A DNA stretch of 64,000 nt from Brachybacterium kimchii (GCF_023373525.1 NZ_CP097218.1:558001-622000), one strand, 5' to 3'. Positions 36,124 to 45,421 are shown, counted from the stretch's first letter. The notes: generated from the sequence alone by a model not told the origin. Numbers and translations are program-made.

Positions 36124-38613
36124 GTGCAGATCACCTTCCGACCCGTCGACCCCGCGCGCGACGCGGCCCTCGTCCACACCTGGCTCACCGATCCTCGCGC
36201 CCGCTACTGGGAGATGACCGAGAACTCCGGCGAGCAGACCCTCGCCTACCTCCGAACGATCGCCGACGACCCCGCCCAGGACGGCTGGATCGGCTCCGTC
36301 GAGAGCGAGGACGCACCCGGGACCGGCGCCGACGTCGTCTACGTCGAGACCTACGACCCCGCGATCCTCATCCCGCGGCACGCGCTGCGCATCCGCCCGG
36401 GCGACCTGGGCATGCACGTGCTCGTCGGCCCGCCGGCGGGGGAGCGCCGCCACGGCTTCACGGCGGACGCCATGGCCGCCGTCATGCGCTTCTGCTTCGC
36501 GCAGCGCGGGGCCGAGCGCGTCGTCGTCGAGCCCGACGCGCGCAACGACCGCATCCTCGCCAAGAACGCCGCCGCGGGCTTCCGCGTGCTGCGCGAGCTC
36601 GACCTCACGGTCGACGGCCACCCCAAGCGCGCCGCCCTCAGCGTCTGCACCCGGGAGGACTTCGCGGGCTCCCCGCTCGGCGACAGCGGCGGCGAGGGCG
36701 CAGAGGACCCCCACGCCCACCTGCGTCCCGACGTCGCCGACGCCGTGCACCGGCATCTGCTCGCCAAGGCGATCTCCGAGTTCTCGCACGAGCGGATCCT
36801 GGCGCCGGTCGATCTCGAGGACGGCTGGTGGGAGCTGACCGGGCCCTCGGACGAGGGGACGAGCTACCGCTTCCGCGCCCGGGTGCTGCCGCTCGAGCAC
36901 TGGCTGGTCGACGAGGACTCGATCGTGCGGATCGAGGCCGCGCAGGACCAGGTCGCGTCCGACGAGACGCCGGCGGACGGCACGTCGACGGACGGCGCGC
37001 CGGCCGACGGCACGCCGGTCGGCGGCGGCGAGCGTCTGGCCCACGGCCGCCTCGACGTGCTCGAGTTCGTCACCGCCTTCCAGAGCGCGCTCGGCATCCC
37101 CGACGACCTGCTCTCGACCTACCTCGAAGAGCTCGCCTCGACCTTCGCGGCGGCATGCGCCAAGCTGCAGGACGCCCGCGAGGGCCGTCGTCCCACGGCC
37201 CGGCAGCTGCTGGACGCCGATCTGCAGCAGATCGAGTCCGCGATGACCGAGGGGCACCCGGGCTTCCTCGCGGGCAGCGGCCGCATCGGCTACGCGCTCA
37301 GCGACTACCGCGCCTATGCGCCCGAGCAGGGTCGGCGCACGCGACTGCAGTGGATCGCAGTGCGCCGGGAGCTCAGCCATCTCAGCCTCGGCGAGGGCTA
37401 CGACCTCGAGGACCATCTGGCCGGAGCGCTCAGCGCCGAGGAGCGCGCTGCCTTCGCCGACCGGCTCCTCGCGCGGGGGCTCGACCCGTCGGACTACCAC
37501 CTCATGCCGCTGCATCCCTGGCAGGCCGACCACCGGCTGCCGCTCACCTTCGCCGCGGACGTGGCCCGCCAGGACCTCGTGCCCCTCGGCCCGGGCGGCG
37601 ACGAGTTCCAGGCGCAGCAGTCCCTGCGCACCTTCTTCGACCTCAGCCGGCCCGGCGCCCCGTACGTGAAGACGGCGCTCGCGATCCAGAACATGGGCTT
37701 CCTGCGCGGGCTCTCCCCGCGCTACATGCGCGACACGCCCGCCATCAACGACTGGGTGCACGGCGTCGTCACGGGCGACCCCGAGTTCGCGGCGCAGGGA
37801 TTCTCCGTGCTGCGCGAGCGCGCGGCGCTCGGGTACACGGGCGACGTCTACCACCGCACGCCCGCGACCAACCCGCACCGCAAGATGCTCGCGGCCCTGT
37901 GGCGCGAGAACCCCCTGCCGCTGCTCGGCGAGGGCGAACGGGCCATGACGATGGCGGCGCTGCTCCACCGCGACCACGAGGGCACGGCCCTGGCGACGCA
38001 GATGATCCGCGCCTCCGGACTCGCCCCCGAGGTCTGGCTCGACGACTACCTCTCGGCGTACCTGCAGCCGCTGGTCCACGCCCTGCTCGGCCACGACCTC
38101 GTGTTCATGCCGCACGGCGAGAACCTCATCCTGCGCGTGCGCGAGCAGCGCGTGGTGGGCGCGTTCATGAAGGACATCGGCGAGGAGACGGCCGTGCTGG
38201 GCCACCGCGAGCTGCCAGAGCGGATCGCGCGGATCCGCGCGGTGGTCCCGGGCGACGAGAAGGCGCTGTCGGTCTTCACGGACGTCTTCGACGGCGTGCT
38301 GCGCCACCTCTCCGGGATCCTCGAGGCCGACGGGGTCCTGCGCGCCGAGGTGTTCTGGCAGCGGGTCGCCGCCGCCCTGGACGCCTATGAGGCGCGCCAC
38401 CCCGAGCTCGCGCGGGGGCTCTCCGGCGACGTGGACCTGCGCACGGAGGAGTTCGCGCACTCGTGCCTGAACCGTCTGCAGCTGCGCAACACCCTGCAGA
38501 TGGTCGACATCGGCAACCAGGCCGAATCCCTGCTCTACGCCGGGACGATGCCCAATCCCGTCGCGCGCACCGCCGACGTCCCGGAGGCCGAACCGGCTCT
38601 GCCCGTCGCCTGA
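36124..38613 (+). CDS. Acyltransferase-IucA/IucC siderophore synthetase fusion (DesC-DesD type)
   Basis: An 829-residue fusion. Residues 1-182 form a GNAT-type hydroxylamine acyltransferase (YWEMTENSGEQTLAYL, DLGMHVLVGPPAGERRHGF, VVVEPDARNDRILAKNAAAG). A Gly/Glu-rich linker (183-197) leads to an IucA/IucC NIS synthetase with GHPGFLAGSGRIGYALSDYR, MPLHPWQADHRLPLTF, KTALAIQNMGFLRGLSP and HGENLILRV. In Streptomyces the two steps, acylation of N-hydroxycadaverine and ATP-driven oligomerisation, are separate DesC and DesD proteins. GTG start with AGGAGA upstream. Last gene of the operon; no siderophore transporter lies in the window. Confidence 0.9.
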   Translation: MQITFRPVDPARDAALVHTWLTDPRARYWEMTENSGEQTLAYLRTIADDPAQDGWIGSVESEDAPGTGADVVYVETYDPAILIPRHALRIRPGDLGMHVLVGPPAGERRHGFTADAMAAVMRFCFAQRGAERVVVEPDARNDRILAKNAAAGFRVLRELDLTVDGHPKRAALSVCTREDFAGSPLGDSGGEGAEDPHAHLRPDVADAVHRHLLAKAISEFSHERILAPVDLEDGWWELTGPSDEGTSYRFRARVLPLEHWLVDEDSIVRIEAAQDQVASDETPADGTSTDGAPADGTPVGGGERLAHGRLDVLEFVTAFQSALGIPDDLLSTYLEELASTFAAACAKLQDAREGRRPTARQLLDADLQQIESAMTEGHPGFLAGSGRIGYALSDYRAYAPEQGRRTRLQWIAVRRELSHLSLGEGYDLEDHLAGALSAEERAAFADRLLARGLDPSDYHLMPLHPWQADHRLPLTFAADVARQDLVPLGPGGDEFQAQQSLRTFFDLSRPGAPYVKTALAIQNMGFLRGLSPRYMRDTPAINDWVHGVVTGDPEFAAQGFSVLRERAALGYTGDVYHRTPATNPHRKMLAALWRENPLPLLGEGERAMTMAALLHRDHEGTALATQMIRASGLAPEVWLDDYLSAYLQPLVHALLGHDLVFMPHGENLILRVREQRVVGAFMKDIGEETAVLGHRELPERIARIRAVVPGDEKALSVFTDVFDGVLRHLSGILEADGVLRAEVFWQRVAAALDAYEARHPELARGLSGDVDLRTEEFAHSCLNRLQLRNTLQMVDIGNQAESLLYAGTMPNPVARTADVPEAEPALPVA

Positions 38614-38629
38614 TCCGCCGCTAGCATGC

Positions 38630-38663
38630 GATCACGCGCCGCACCGCGGTGCGGCGCGTGATC
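38630..38663. terminator. 34-bp perfect palindrome closing the siderophore operon
   Basis: Two exact 17-bp arms (GATCACGCGCCGCACCG and its complement) meet without a loop base, 17 bp after the stop. A transcript could form a long GC-rich hairpin. No T run follows. Most likely the terminator. Confidence 0.65.
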
Positions 38664-38751
38664 AGCGGAGCCGCGAGCGGCCGAGGATCGAGCGGCCGAT
38701 GGATGATCGGATATTCGGCCGACGGGCGAGCGGCGGAAGGGACGGACAGGG

Positions 38752-39459
38752 ATGGCACGGTTCAGCCTCGGCGCTGCACTGCTCGGGGCGAGGCGCGCGA
38801 GACCGGCGTCGTCCGGGCCCTCCGCCTCCGGGCCGTCCGCGATCGGCGTCGCGAGCGTGCTGGACCTCTGGTGCACCGAACGGTCGACCGACGGCGCCTC
38901 CCGCGCCGAGGACCCACGGACGCGCGAGGCACGGGCCGATGCCTCCCGCGAGCATCTGGTGCGCCTGCGCATCGAGGGCGACGGCCGTGAGCCCTCGCTG
39001 CTCGCGCTGCGGGTGCGACTGACCCCGGCGGAGCTCTCCGCGCTCGTGCCCGGTGCCCCGTTCCCGGTGCGCTTCGGCCCCGGCGGCGGGGACTTCCCCG
39101 AGCTCGTCGACGCGGCGGACCCGCTGGTGCGCGAGCTGCTGCTGCGCCGACGGATCGCCCTGGGACTGATCCCGCCGGAGGTCGCGGCGGCGCGACTGCA
39201 CGGCGTGCTCGCCCCTGCCCGCGTGATCAGCGCGCGGCCGACGGGCACGAGCCTGGACGACCAGGTCGAGGTCGCCGTGAGCGTGCGCGTGCAGCCCGGC
39301 GGGGTCCGCACCCCGTGGGACGCGGACACCCGTGCGTTCCTGCATCCCGACAGCCTGCGCCACCTGGTGGCCGGCCGTCGGATCGCCGTGCGCTACCTGC
39401 CGGGCGATCCCTTCGTCGTCGCGATCACCCTGGAGGATCCGCGCGGGGACGCGCGCTGA
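38752..39459 (+). CDS. Hypothetical protein, 235 aa
   Basis: A 235-residue soluble protein with beta-strand-rich segments: LLALRVRLTPAELSALVPGA, DQVEVAVSVRVQPGGVRTPW and FVVAITLEDPRGDAR. A charged patch lies between. The codon pattern is convincing. The sequence alternates strand and turn like small beta-barrel domains. It ends 26 bp from the convergent regulator gene. Family not recognised. Confidence 0.7.
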   Translation: MARFSLGAALLGARRARPASSGPSASGPSAIGVASVLDLWCTERSTDGASRAEDPRTREARADASREHLVRLRIEGDGREPSLLALRVRLTPAELSALVPGAPFPVRFGPGGGDFPELVDAADPLVRELLLRRRIALGLIPPEVAAARLHGVLAPARVISARPTGTSLDDQVEVAVSVRVQPGGVRTPWDADTRAFLHPDSLRHLVAGRRIAVRYLPGDPFVVAITLEDPRGDAR

Positions 39460-39485
39460 GCTGAGGGGCACAGCCCGTCGGCCCC

Positions 39486-40319
39486 TCACTCCTCGCCGGC
39501 GAGGCGGCGCACGCCCGCGGGGGTGTCGCCCTCCGGCAGCGGCAGGTAGGAGACGATGTGCAGGTCGGGCGCGTCCTGCGGGACGATGTTGACCTGCTCG
39601 AAGACCAGGCGTCCGCCCTCCGGGTGCTCGAAGATGCGCACGCGCGAGCTGAAGCGGTCGACCTCGTGGGCGTCCCAGGCGCGGGAGAAGTCGGGGGAGA
39701 GCGCGCGCAGATGCTTGACCAGGCGCACGTGCTGCGGTCCGCCGGCGCGCCCGCCCGCCTCGGCACGGTACTCGGCGAGGAACTGCCTGCTGGTGAGCTC
39801 CCATTCGGGCAGCATCGCCCGCACGCGATCGTCGGTGAAGATGAACTGCAGGAGGTTCCGCTGGGCGGGATCGGCGTCGAGCACGCCGGGGAACAGTCCC
39901 TCGTAGCTGCGGTTCCAGGCGGCCACGTCCCAGTGCGCGGTGAGCGCGAAGGAGGGCGCCGGATCCAGGGCGTCCAGCAGGTGCTGGACGTGCGGCGGGA
40001 CCGGCTCGGGCTCGGCGAGCTCGGGCCGAGGGCGCGGGGTGAAGCCCGCGAGGCCCAGCACGTAGTCGTGCTCGGCCTCGCTGAGGTGCAGGTTCACCGC
40101 GACCGCGTCGATCACCTGGCGTGAGGGGTTGATGTCGCGCCCCTGCTCGAGCCACGTGTACCAGGTGACGGAGACGCCCGAGAGGAAGGCGATCTCCTCG
40201 CGGCGCAGACCCGTGGTGCGTCCGCGGCCCACGGGTCCCAGGTCGTAGTCCGAGCGCTCGACCTCGTTGCGCCGTCGGCGCAGCAGGGCGCCGAGCTCCT
40301 TGCGTGCTGGTTCGTCCAC
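39486..40319 (-). CDS. Helix-turn-helix regulator with MmyB-like ligand domain
   Basis: A 277-residue XRE-type regulator. The HTH is in [20 protein letters not shown], followed by [20 protein letters not shown], and the PAS-like MmyB domain covers the rest ([20 protein letters not shown]). It starts at a GTG (40319); homology begins [17 protein letters not shown]. It is divergent from ilvD, with a palindrome (40339-40357) between them. These regulators usually control a neighbouring dehydrogenase or their own gene; no such partner is next to it. Confidence 0.88.
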   Translation of the reverse strand: MDEPARKELGALLRRRRNEVERSDYDLGPVGRGRTTGLRREEIAFLSGVSVTWYTWLEQGRDINPSRQVIDAVAVNLHLSEAEHDYVLGLAGFTPRPRPELAEPEPVPPHVQHLLDALDPAPSFALTAHWDVAAWNRSYEGLFPGVLDADPAQRNLLQFIFTDDRVRAMLPEWELTSRQFLAEYRAEAGGRAGGPQHVRLVKHLRALSPDFSRAWDAHEVDRFSSRVRIFEHPEGGRLVFEQVNIVPQDAPDLHIVSYLPLPEGDTPAGVRRLAGEE

Positions 40320-40338
40320 GCGCCGAAAACTATCAGTT

Positions 40339-40357
40339 CCACCACTAGTAGTGCTGG
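40339..40357. promoter_or_regulatory. Palindromic operator between the MmyB-type regulator and ilvD
   Basis: CCACCACTAGTAGTGCTGG is an odd-centred palindrome with one symmetric mismatch pair. It lies 20 bp before the regulator's GTG and next to the ilvD promoter. Likely the regulator's own operator; an effect on ilvD is possible. Confidence 0.5.
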
Positions 40358-40361
40358 CGTC

Positions 40362-40391
40362 TTGGTGGGTTCCGCACCACCGTGGCCTAAT
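40362..40391 (+). promoter_or_regulatory. Putative ilvD promoter
   Basis: TTGGTG (40362-40367), an 18-nt spacer and CCTAAT (40386-40391), six nt before the ilvD ATG. No ribosome-binding site lies between, consistent with a leaderless mRNA. Confidence 0.35.
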
Positions 40392-40397
40392 GGTCAT

Positions 40398-42233
40398 ATG
40401 CCCCAACTGCGCTCTCGAACCTCGACCCACGGCCGCAACATGGCCGGTGCCCGCGCCCTGTGGCGCGCGACCGGCATGGAGAAGTCCGACTTCGGCAAAC
40501 CGATCATCGCGATCGCGAACTCGTACACCCAGTTCGTGCCCGGCCACGTCCACCTGAAGAACATGGGCGACCTCGTCGCCGGCGCCATCAAGGAGGCCGG
40601 CGGCGTCGCCAAGGAGTTCAACACGATCGCCGTGGACGACGGCATCGCCATGGGGCACGGCGGCATGCTCTACTCGCTGCCCAGTCGTGACGTGATCGCC
40701 GACAGCGTCGAGTACATGGTCAACGCCCACTGCGCGGACGCGATCGTGTGCATCTCGAACTGCGACAAGATCACCCCCGGCATGCTCATGGCCGCCATGC
40801 GCCTGAACATCCCGGTCGTGTTCGTCTCCGGCGGGCCGATGGAGTCCGGCAAGCCCGTCGAGGGCGTCGTCGACCACCGCCTGGACCTCGTGGACGCGAT
40901 CTCGATCTCGGCCGACGAGAGCGTCACCGACGTCCAGCTCGCCGAGATCGAGGAGAACGCCTGCCCCACGTGCGGGTCGTGCTCGGGCATGTTCACCGCG
41001 AACTCGATGAACTGCCTCACCGAGGCGCTCGGCCTCTCGCTGCCGGGCAACGGCACCACGCTCGCCACCCACGCGCTGCGCAAGGAGCTGTTCCTGCGCG
41101 CCGGCCGCACCGTCGTGGATCTGTGCCGCCGCTACTACGGCGACGACGACGAGTCGGTGCTGCCGCGCAACATCGCCACCAAGGCCGCGTTCACGAACGC
41201 GATGAGCCTGGACGTCGCGATGGGCGGCTCGACGAACACCGTGCTGCACATCCTGGCCGCCGCGATCGAGGGCGGGATCGACTTCGGCCTCGAGGACATC
41301 GACCGACTCTCGAGGTCCGTGCCGTGCGTCTCCAAGGTCGCCCCGAACAGCCAGAAGTACCACATCGAGGACGTCCACCGGGCCGGCGGCATCCCCGCCA
41401 TCCTGGGCGAGCTCAGCCGTGCCGGCCTGCTCGACCACTCGGTCCACTCCGTGCACTCGCCGGACCTGCAGTCCTGGCTCGCCGAGTGGGACGTGCGCAG
41501 CGGGGAGACCAGCGAGGAGGCCAAGACCTTCTTCCGCGCAGCCCCCGGCGGGGTGCGGACCACGCAGGCGTTCTCCCAGGCGAACCTCTGGGACGACCTC
41601 GACCTCGACGCCGAGGGCGGTGCGATCCGCGCGGTCCCGCACGCCTACACCAAGGACGGCGGCCTCTGCGTGCTGAAGGGCAACCTCGCGACCGAGGGCG
41701 CCGTCATCAAGACGGCGGGCATCACCGAGGACCTCTTCCACTTCGAGGGCAGCGCCGTGGTGTGCGACTCGCAGGAGGAGGCCGTCCAGAAGATCCTCGA
41801 CAAGACGGTCAAGGAGGGCGACATCGTCGTCATCCGCTACGAGGGCCCGCAGGGCGGTCCGGGCATGCAGGAGATGCTCTACCCGACCTCGTTCCTCAAG
41901 GGCCGCGGGCTCGGCAAGGCCTGCGCCCTGATCACCGACGGGCGCTTCTCCGGCGGCACCAGCGGCGTCTCCATCGGCCACATCTCCCCGGAGGCTGCCG
42001 AGGGCGGGCTCATCGGCCTGGTCGAGGACGGCGACAAGGTCATCATCGACGTCGACAAGCGACTGCTCCAGCTCGACGTGCCCGAGGACGAGCTCACCCG
42101 TCGCCGCGCGGCCAAGGGCGACCTGCCCTGGCTTCCCGAGAGCCGCGAGCGCCAGGTCACCCAGGCGCTCAAGGTCTACGCGCACCTGGTGCGCTCGGCG
42201 ACCTACGGCGCGACCCGGAGGCCGTTGGACTGA
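40398..42233 (+). CDS. ilvD: Dihydroxy-acid dehydratase IlvD
   Basis: A 611-residue enzyme of valine/isoleucine synthesis, removing water from dihydroxy-isovalerate and its homologue. It has the Fe-S cysteines in [10 protein letters not shown] and [19 protein letters not shown], the Mg/Lys region in [20 protein letters not shown], and [11 protein letters not shown] near the C-terminus, the IlvD/Edd signature. Length matches the family (E. coli 616). No clear RBS; see the promoter entry. Separated from ilvBNC by a foreign gene and a response-regulator stump. Confidence 0.96.
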   Translation: MPQLRSRTSTHGRNMAGARALWRATGMEKSDFGKPIIAIANSYTQFVPGHVHLKNMGDLVAGAIKEAGGVAKEFNTIAVDDGIAMGHGGMLYSLPSRDVIADSVEYMVNAHCADAIVCISNCDKITPGMLMAAMRLNIPVVFVSGGPMESGKPVEGVVDHRLDLVDAISISADESVTDVQLAEIEENACPTCGSCSGMFTANSMNCLTEALGLSLPGNGTTLATHALRKELFLRAGRTVVDLCRRYYGDDDESVLPRNIATKAAFTNAMSLDVAMGGSTNTVLHILAAAIEGGIDFGLEDIDRLSRSVPCVSKVAPNSQKYHIEDVHRAGGIPAILGELSRAGLLDHSVHSVHSPDLQSWLAEWDVRSGETSEEAKTFFRAAPGGVRTTQAFSQANLWDDLDLDAEGGAIRAVPHAYTKDGGLCVLKGNLATEGAVIKTAGITEDLFHFEGSAVVCDSQEEAVQKILDKTVKEGDIVVIRYEGPQGGPGMQEMLYPTSFLKGRGLGKACALITDGRFSGGTSGVSIGHISPEAAEGGLIGLVEDGDKVIIDVDKRLLQLDVPEDELTRRRAAKGDLPWLPESRERQVTQALKVYAHLVRSATYGATRRPLD

Positions 42234-42320
42234 ACTTTTGTCAGGTCACGACGCGCTGCGCTGATGGCTTGAACCCTTCGCTACCATGAGCCCAGTCGAT
42301 GTTGGCAATGAGGATGTTCC

Positions 42321-42350
42321 GGCGGTCTTAGGGGGTCTTAGGTGGTCTTC
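42321..42350 (+). repeat. Three in-phase 10-bp direct repeats at the start of the DUF2971 gene
   Basis: GGCGGTCTTA, GGGGGTCTTA and GGTGGTCTTC follow one another without gaps. The third contains the GTG taken as start. They lie in the foreign segment and could be a regulatory or recombination-related repeat, or simple slippage. Confidence 0.55.
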
Positions 42351-43103
42351 AGGGAGCATCCTGGACTCTTCGATGTGCAAGATCCCCGCGTATCTGTCTG
42401 GCGATACATGGACTTGAGCAAGTATCTCGACCTGCTCCAGACGAGTGAGTTGCACATGACTCGCGTCGACACCATGGTTGACCAGTGGGAGGGCGTGTAC
42501 GGCCAAGCTAACGCCGCGGTTCGCCCATTTATCTATGGGGCGGAGATTGCCAACGTCGTATCTCATTCGCTTCGAGCCGCGAAACGTCACGCGAGAACAC
42601 ACTTCTACTTGAACTGTTGGAACATCGGGAGAAATGAATCGGACGCACTGTGGCACCAGTACGCCTCAGGGCCTGTTGGAGTTGCGCTGAAGAGCACGAT
42701 CGGTCGACTCAAAGAGTCGCTTCCCTCTCGCGGTGGCCCTGCGATGTTCGGGTCCACAGTGAAGTACGTGGACTATGATGAGACGTTCATCCCGGAGGAT
42801 AATATCCTAGGGTCGTTGATTCATAAGCGTGAGCACTTTCAACACGAGAACGAGTATCGCCTAATCGCCAACTGGGAGCCCGAAGTTTTCAAGGTGGAAA
42901 ATGGGATTGCCGTAGAGTCAGCGTCGGATGATCCTCCAAAGGTTCTTAGGGTGCCGGTAGATCTCGCCGTGTTGATCGAACAGGTCTACGTCTCGCCTGA
43001 AGCGCATGATTGGCAGAGGGCTGTCGTCGAAAGGGTGTCATCGAAGTACCGGGCTGACCTGCGTGTCGTCCGGTCACGGATGGCGAGCGGTCCTCCTGCG
43101 TAG
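42342..43103 (+). CDS. DUF2971-like protein, probably horizontally acquired
   Basis: A 253-residue protein with a DUF2971-type pattern: VWRYMDLSKYLDLLQTSELH, VDTMVDQWEGVYG, FYLNCWNIGRNESDALWHQY, and GSLIHKREHFQHENEYRLIA. The NCWN and W-x-x-Y segments are the family's conserved core. Codons such as AAT, ATA, TTA and CTA are frequent, unlike every neighbour, and the GC content is visibly lower. The GTG start is uncertain. Function unknown; members often occur on mobile islands. It sits exactly between ilvD and a truncated regulator. Confidence 0.72.
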   Translation: MVFREHPGLFDVQDPRVSVWRYMDLSKYLDLLQTSELHMTRVDTMVDQWEGVYGQANAAVRPFIYGAEIANVVSHSLRAAKRHARTHFYLNCWNIGRNESDALWHQYASGPVGVALKSTIGRLKESLPSRGGPAMFGSTVKYVDYDETFIPEDNILGSLIHKREHFQHENEYRLIANWEPEVFKVENGIAVESASDDPPKVLRVPVDLAVLIEQVYVSPEAHDWQRAVVERVSSKYRADLRVVRSRMASGPPA

Positions 43104-43123
43104 AAGGGTGTCTATCGGACCGA

Positions 43124-43399
43124 TTGAGGCAGTGGTTTTTCGCGGGCTTCGTGCTCGATGCCTTCGGAGCCGCCGGGGGAGAGGAGGCGGCGAGCGACGA
43201 GGAGCTTGACCGTCTCACCCGTCGAGAGCAGGAGGTGATGCGCCTGATCGCCCAGGGGTACGCCTACAAGGAGGTCGCCTCCGAGCTGTTCATCTCCATC
43301 AAGACCGTGGAGACGCACGTGTCGAGCGTGCTGCGCAAGCTGCAGCTGTCCTCGCGGCACGAGCTCACGGCCTGGGCGCTCTCGCGGCGACTGCTCTGA
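43124..43399 (+). pseudogene. Truncated LuxR-type response regulator (C-terminal HTH only)
   Basis: The frame gives about 85 residues of a NarL/LuxR response regulator: AGFVLDAFGAAG, then TRREQEVMRLIAQGYAYKEV, LFISIKTVETHVSSVLRKLQ and RHELTAWALSRRLL. The receiver domain with its phospho-aspartate and the linker are missing. Recognisable sequence begins near 43139, right after the foreign segment, so its front part was probably lost when the segment entered. A short HTH protein from TTG 43124 could still be made. Confidence 0.75.
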
Positions 43400-43403
43400 G
43401 CGC

Positions 43404-43426
43404 CCGTCCCACAGGGTGGACGGTTT
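43404..43426. terminator. Small hairpin after the response-regulator stump
   Basis: CCGTCC (43404-43409) pairs with GGACGG (43418-43423), followed by TTT. It overlaps the likely -35 of the ilvB promoter. Confidence 0.35.
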
Positions 43427-43454
43427 GCCGCGCGGGTGTGGGGCGCACTACAGT
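43425..43454 (+). promoter_or_regulatory. ilvB promoter (TTGCCG-N18-TACAGT)
   Basis: A -35-like TTGCCG (43425-43430) and -10 TACAGT (43449-43454) are 18 nt apart. Transcription would start about 43461, at the leader-peptide ATG, so the leader peptide may be translated from a leaderless mRNA. Confidence 0.6.
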
Positions 43455-43461
43455 CGCCAGC

Positions 43462-43500
43462 ATGCAGACGATCATTCTCGTACTTCCAGAGCGCGGCTGA
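43462..43500 (+). CDS. ilvB leader peptide, 12 aa
   Basis: The frame reads [12 protein letters not shown] then TGA. Residues 4-8 (IILVL) are all isoleucine, leucine or valine, the end products of the ilv pathway, as expected of an attenuation sensor: ribosomes stall here when charged branched-chain tRNAs are short. The codons include GTA and CTT, rare in these genes, which would raise sensitivity. It lies 7 nt after a -10 element and is followed 31 nt later by the attenuator hairpin. No Shine-Dalgarno is present. Too short for ordinary gene finding; the composition and position make it convincing. Confidence 0.8.
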   Translation: MQTIILVLPERG

Positions 43501-43531
43501 CGCCACCGTTCCAGAACGAGACGTCCCGCGC

Positions 43532-43564
43532 GCCCCTCGAGAGCCCCAGGCCGAGGGGCTTTTT
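43532..43564 (+). terminator. ilvB transcription attenuator
   Basis: GCCCCTCG (43532-43539) pairs with CGAGGGGC (43552-43559), followed at once by TTTTT (43560-43564), a strong intrinsic terminator. A competing stem AGCCCC (43542-43547) with GGGGCT (43555-43560) shares the 3' arm. It lies 32 nt after the leader-peptide stop and about 97 nt before the ilvB start. Confidence 0.75.
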
Positions 43565-43660
43565 GATGCCCACGCGGGGCCCAGTCCCCGCCACGGGTGG
43601 AGCGGGGGACATCGGCCGAGGATCTGCACAGCCCCATCCGCGAAGACCGAAGGAGTTCCG

Positions 43661-45418
43661 ATGACAGGCAAGAGAGTCACCGGCGCCGCATCATTGATCA
43701 TGTCGCTCGAGCACGCGGGGGCCGACGTCGTCTTCGGCCTTCCCGGCGGGGCGATCCTGCCCACCTACGACCCGCTCATGGACGCGGAGACCCTGCGTCA
43801 CATCCTGGTGCGCCACGAGCAGGGCGCGGGGCACGCGGCCAGCGGCTACGCCCACGCGACCGGGAAGGTCGGCGTGTGCATGGCGACCTCCGGGCCGGGC
43901 GCCACGAACCTCATCACCGCGATCGCCGATGCCCAGATGGACTCCATCCCGATGGTCGCGATCACCGGTCAGGTCGGTTCGATGTTCATCGGCACCGACG
44001 CCTTCCAGGAGGCGGACATCGTCGGCATGACGATGCCCGTCACCAAGCACAACTTCCTGGTCAAGGACCCGGCGGAGATCCCCACCGTCATCAAGCAGGC
44101 CTTCGAGATCGCCGCGACCGGCCGGCCCGGCGCGGTGCTCGTGGACGTCACCAAGGACGCCCAGCAGGGCATCACGGAGTTCGTCTGGCCCGATGACGTC
44201 AGCCTCCCCGGCTACCAGCCCGTCACGCAGCCGCCCGTCAAGGACGTGCGCGAGGCCGCCGAGCTGATCATGGCCAGCGAGCGCCCCGCCTTCCTCATCG
44301 GCGGCGGTGTGATCCGCGGCGGGGCGAGCGAGCAGGTGCGCGAGCTCGTCGACCTCACCGACGGTCCGATCACCACCACGCTGATGGGACGCGGCGCCCT
44401 TCCCGATTCCCACCCCCACCACCTGGGGATGCCCGGGATGCACGGCAGCGTCGCGGCGGTCTCCGCCCTGCAGCGCGCCGACCTCATGATCGCGATCGGC
44501 GCCCGCTTCGACGACCGCGTCACCGGCCGGCTCGACTCCTTCGCCCCGCGCGCGAAGGTGATCCACATCGACATCGACCCCGCGGAGATCGACAAGAACC
44601 GCCACGCGGACGTCGCGCTGATCGGCGATGCGGGGGCTGCCGCCTCGGCGCTCACCGCAGAGCTGCGCGAGCGCATCGAGCGCGAGGGCGCCCGCGACCT
44701 GAGCGCCTGGTGGCAGGTGCTGGACAACCTGCGCGAGACCTACCCGCTGGGATGGACCGCGACCGACGACGGCTTCACCGCGCCGCAGAAGGTGATCTCC
44801 CGGATCGGCGAGATCTCCGGGCCGGAGTCGATCTTCGTCTCCGGCGTGGGCCAGCACCAGATGTGGTCCAGCCAGTTCATCCACTACGAGCGCCCGAACT
44901 CCTGGATCAACTCAGGGGGCCTGGGGACCATGGGCTACTCGGTGCCCGCGGCGATGGGCGCGAAGGTCGGTGCGCCCGAACGCACCGTGTGGGCGATCGA
45001 CGGCGACGGCTGCTTCCAGATGACCAACCAGGAGCTCGCGACCTGCGTCATCAACGACATCCCGATCAAGGTCGCGATCATCAACAACAGCTCGCTGGGC
45101 ATGGTGCGGCAGTGGCAGAACCTGTTCTACGACCGCCGCTACTCCCACACGGACCTGAACACGGGGCACGGCACGCGCCGCGTCCCGGACTTCGTGAAGC
45201 TCGCCGAGGCGTACGGGGCCGTGAGCCTGCGCTGCGAGAGGGACGAGGACATCGACGCGACCATCCAGCAGGCCATGGAGATCAACGACCGCCCCGTCGT
45301 CATCGACTTCACGGTCAGCGCGGACGCCATGGTGTGGCCGATGGTGCCCTCCGGCGTCTCCAATGACGAGATCCAGATCGCCCAGGGCATGAGCCCCGAG
45401 TGGGAGAGGGACATCTGA
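43661..45418 (+). CDS. ilvB: Acetolactate synthase large subunit
   Basis: A 585-residue ThDP enzyme making acetolactate and acetohydroxybutyrate. The order of motifs is [28 protein letters not shown] (catalytic Glu), the FAD-domain [10 protein letters not shown], and the ThDP motif [20 protein letters not shown] then [17 protein letters not shown] lies 5 nt before the ATG; the frame is open further upstream through the leader but this start fits the family. Controlled by the attenuator upstream. ilvN follows after 3 bp. Confidence 0.96.
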   Translation: MTGKRVTGAASLIMSLEHAGADVVFGLPGGAILPTYDPLMDAETLRHILVRHEQGAGHAASGYAHATGKVGVCMATSGPGATNLITAIADAQMDSIPMVAITGQVGSMFIGTDAFQEADIVGMTMPVTKHNFLVKDPAEIPTVIKQAFEIAATGRPGAVLVDVTKDAQQGITEFVWPDDVSLPGYQPVTQPPVKDVREAAELIMASERPAFLIGGGVIRGGASEQVRELVDLTDGPITTTLMGRGALPDSHPHHLGMPGMHGSVAAVSALQRADLMIAIGARFDDRVTGRLDSFAPRAKVIHIDIDPAEIDKNRHADVALIGDAGAAASALTAELRERIEREGARDLSAWWQVLDNLRETYPLGWTATDDGFTAPQKVISRIGEISGPESIFVSGVGQHQMWSSQFIHYERPNSWINSGGLGTMGYSVPAAMGAKVGAPERTVWAIDGDGCFQMTNQELATCVINDIPIKVAIINNSSLGMVRQWQNLFYDRRYSHTDLNTGHGTRRVPDFVKLAEAYGAVSLRCERDEDIDATIQQAMEINDRPVVIDFTVSADAMVWPMVPSGVSNDEIQIAQGMSPEWERDI

Positions 45419-45421
45419 GCC

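Noticed and set aside
38630..38663. 34-bp palindrome as a regulator binding site for the gene at 38752
   Set aside because: It lies 17 bp after the operon stop and is GC-rich and loopless, better explained as a terminator.
42342..43103. DUF2971-like gene as a transposase or integrase
   Set aside because: No catalytic DDE or tyrosine-recombinase pattern, no terminal inverted repeats or target duplications visible.
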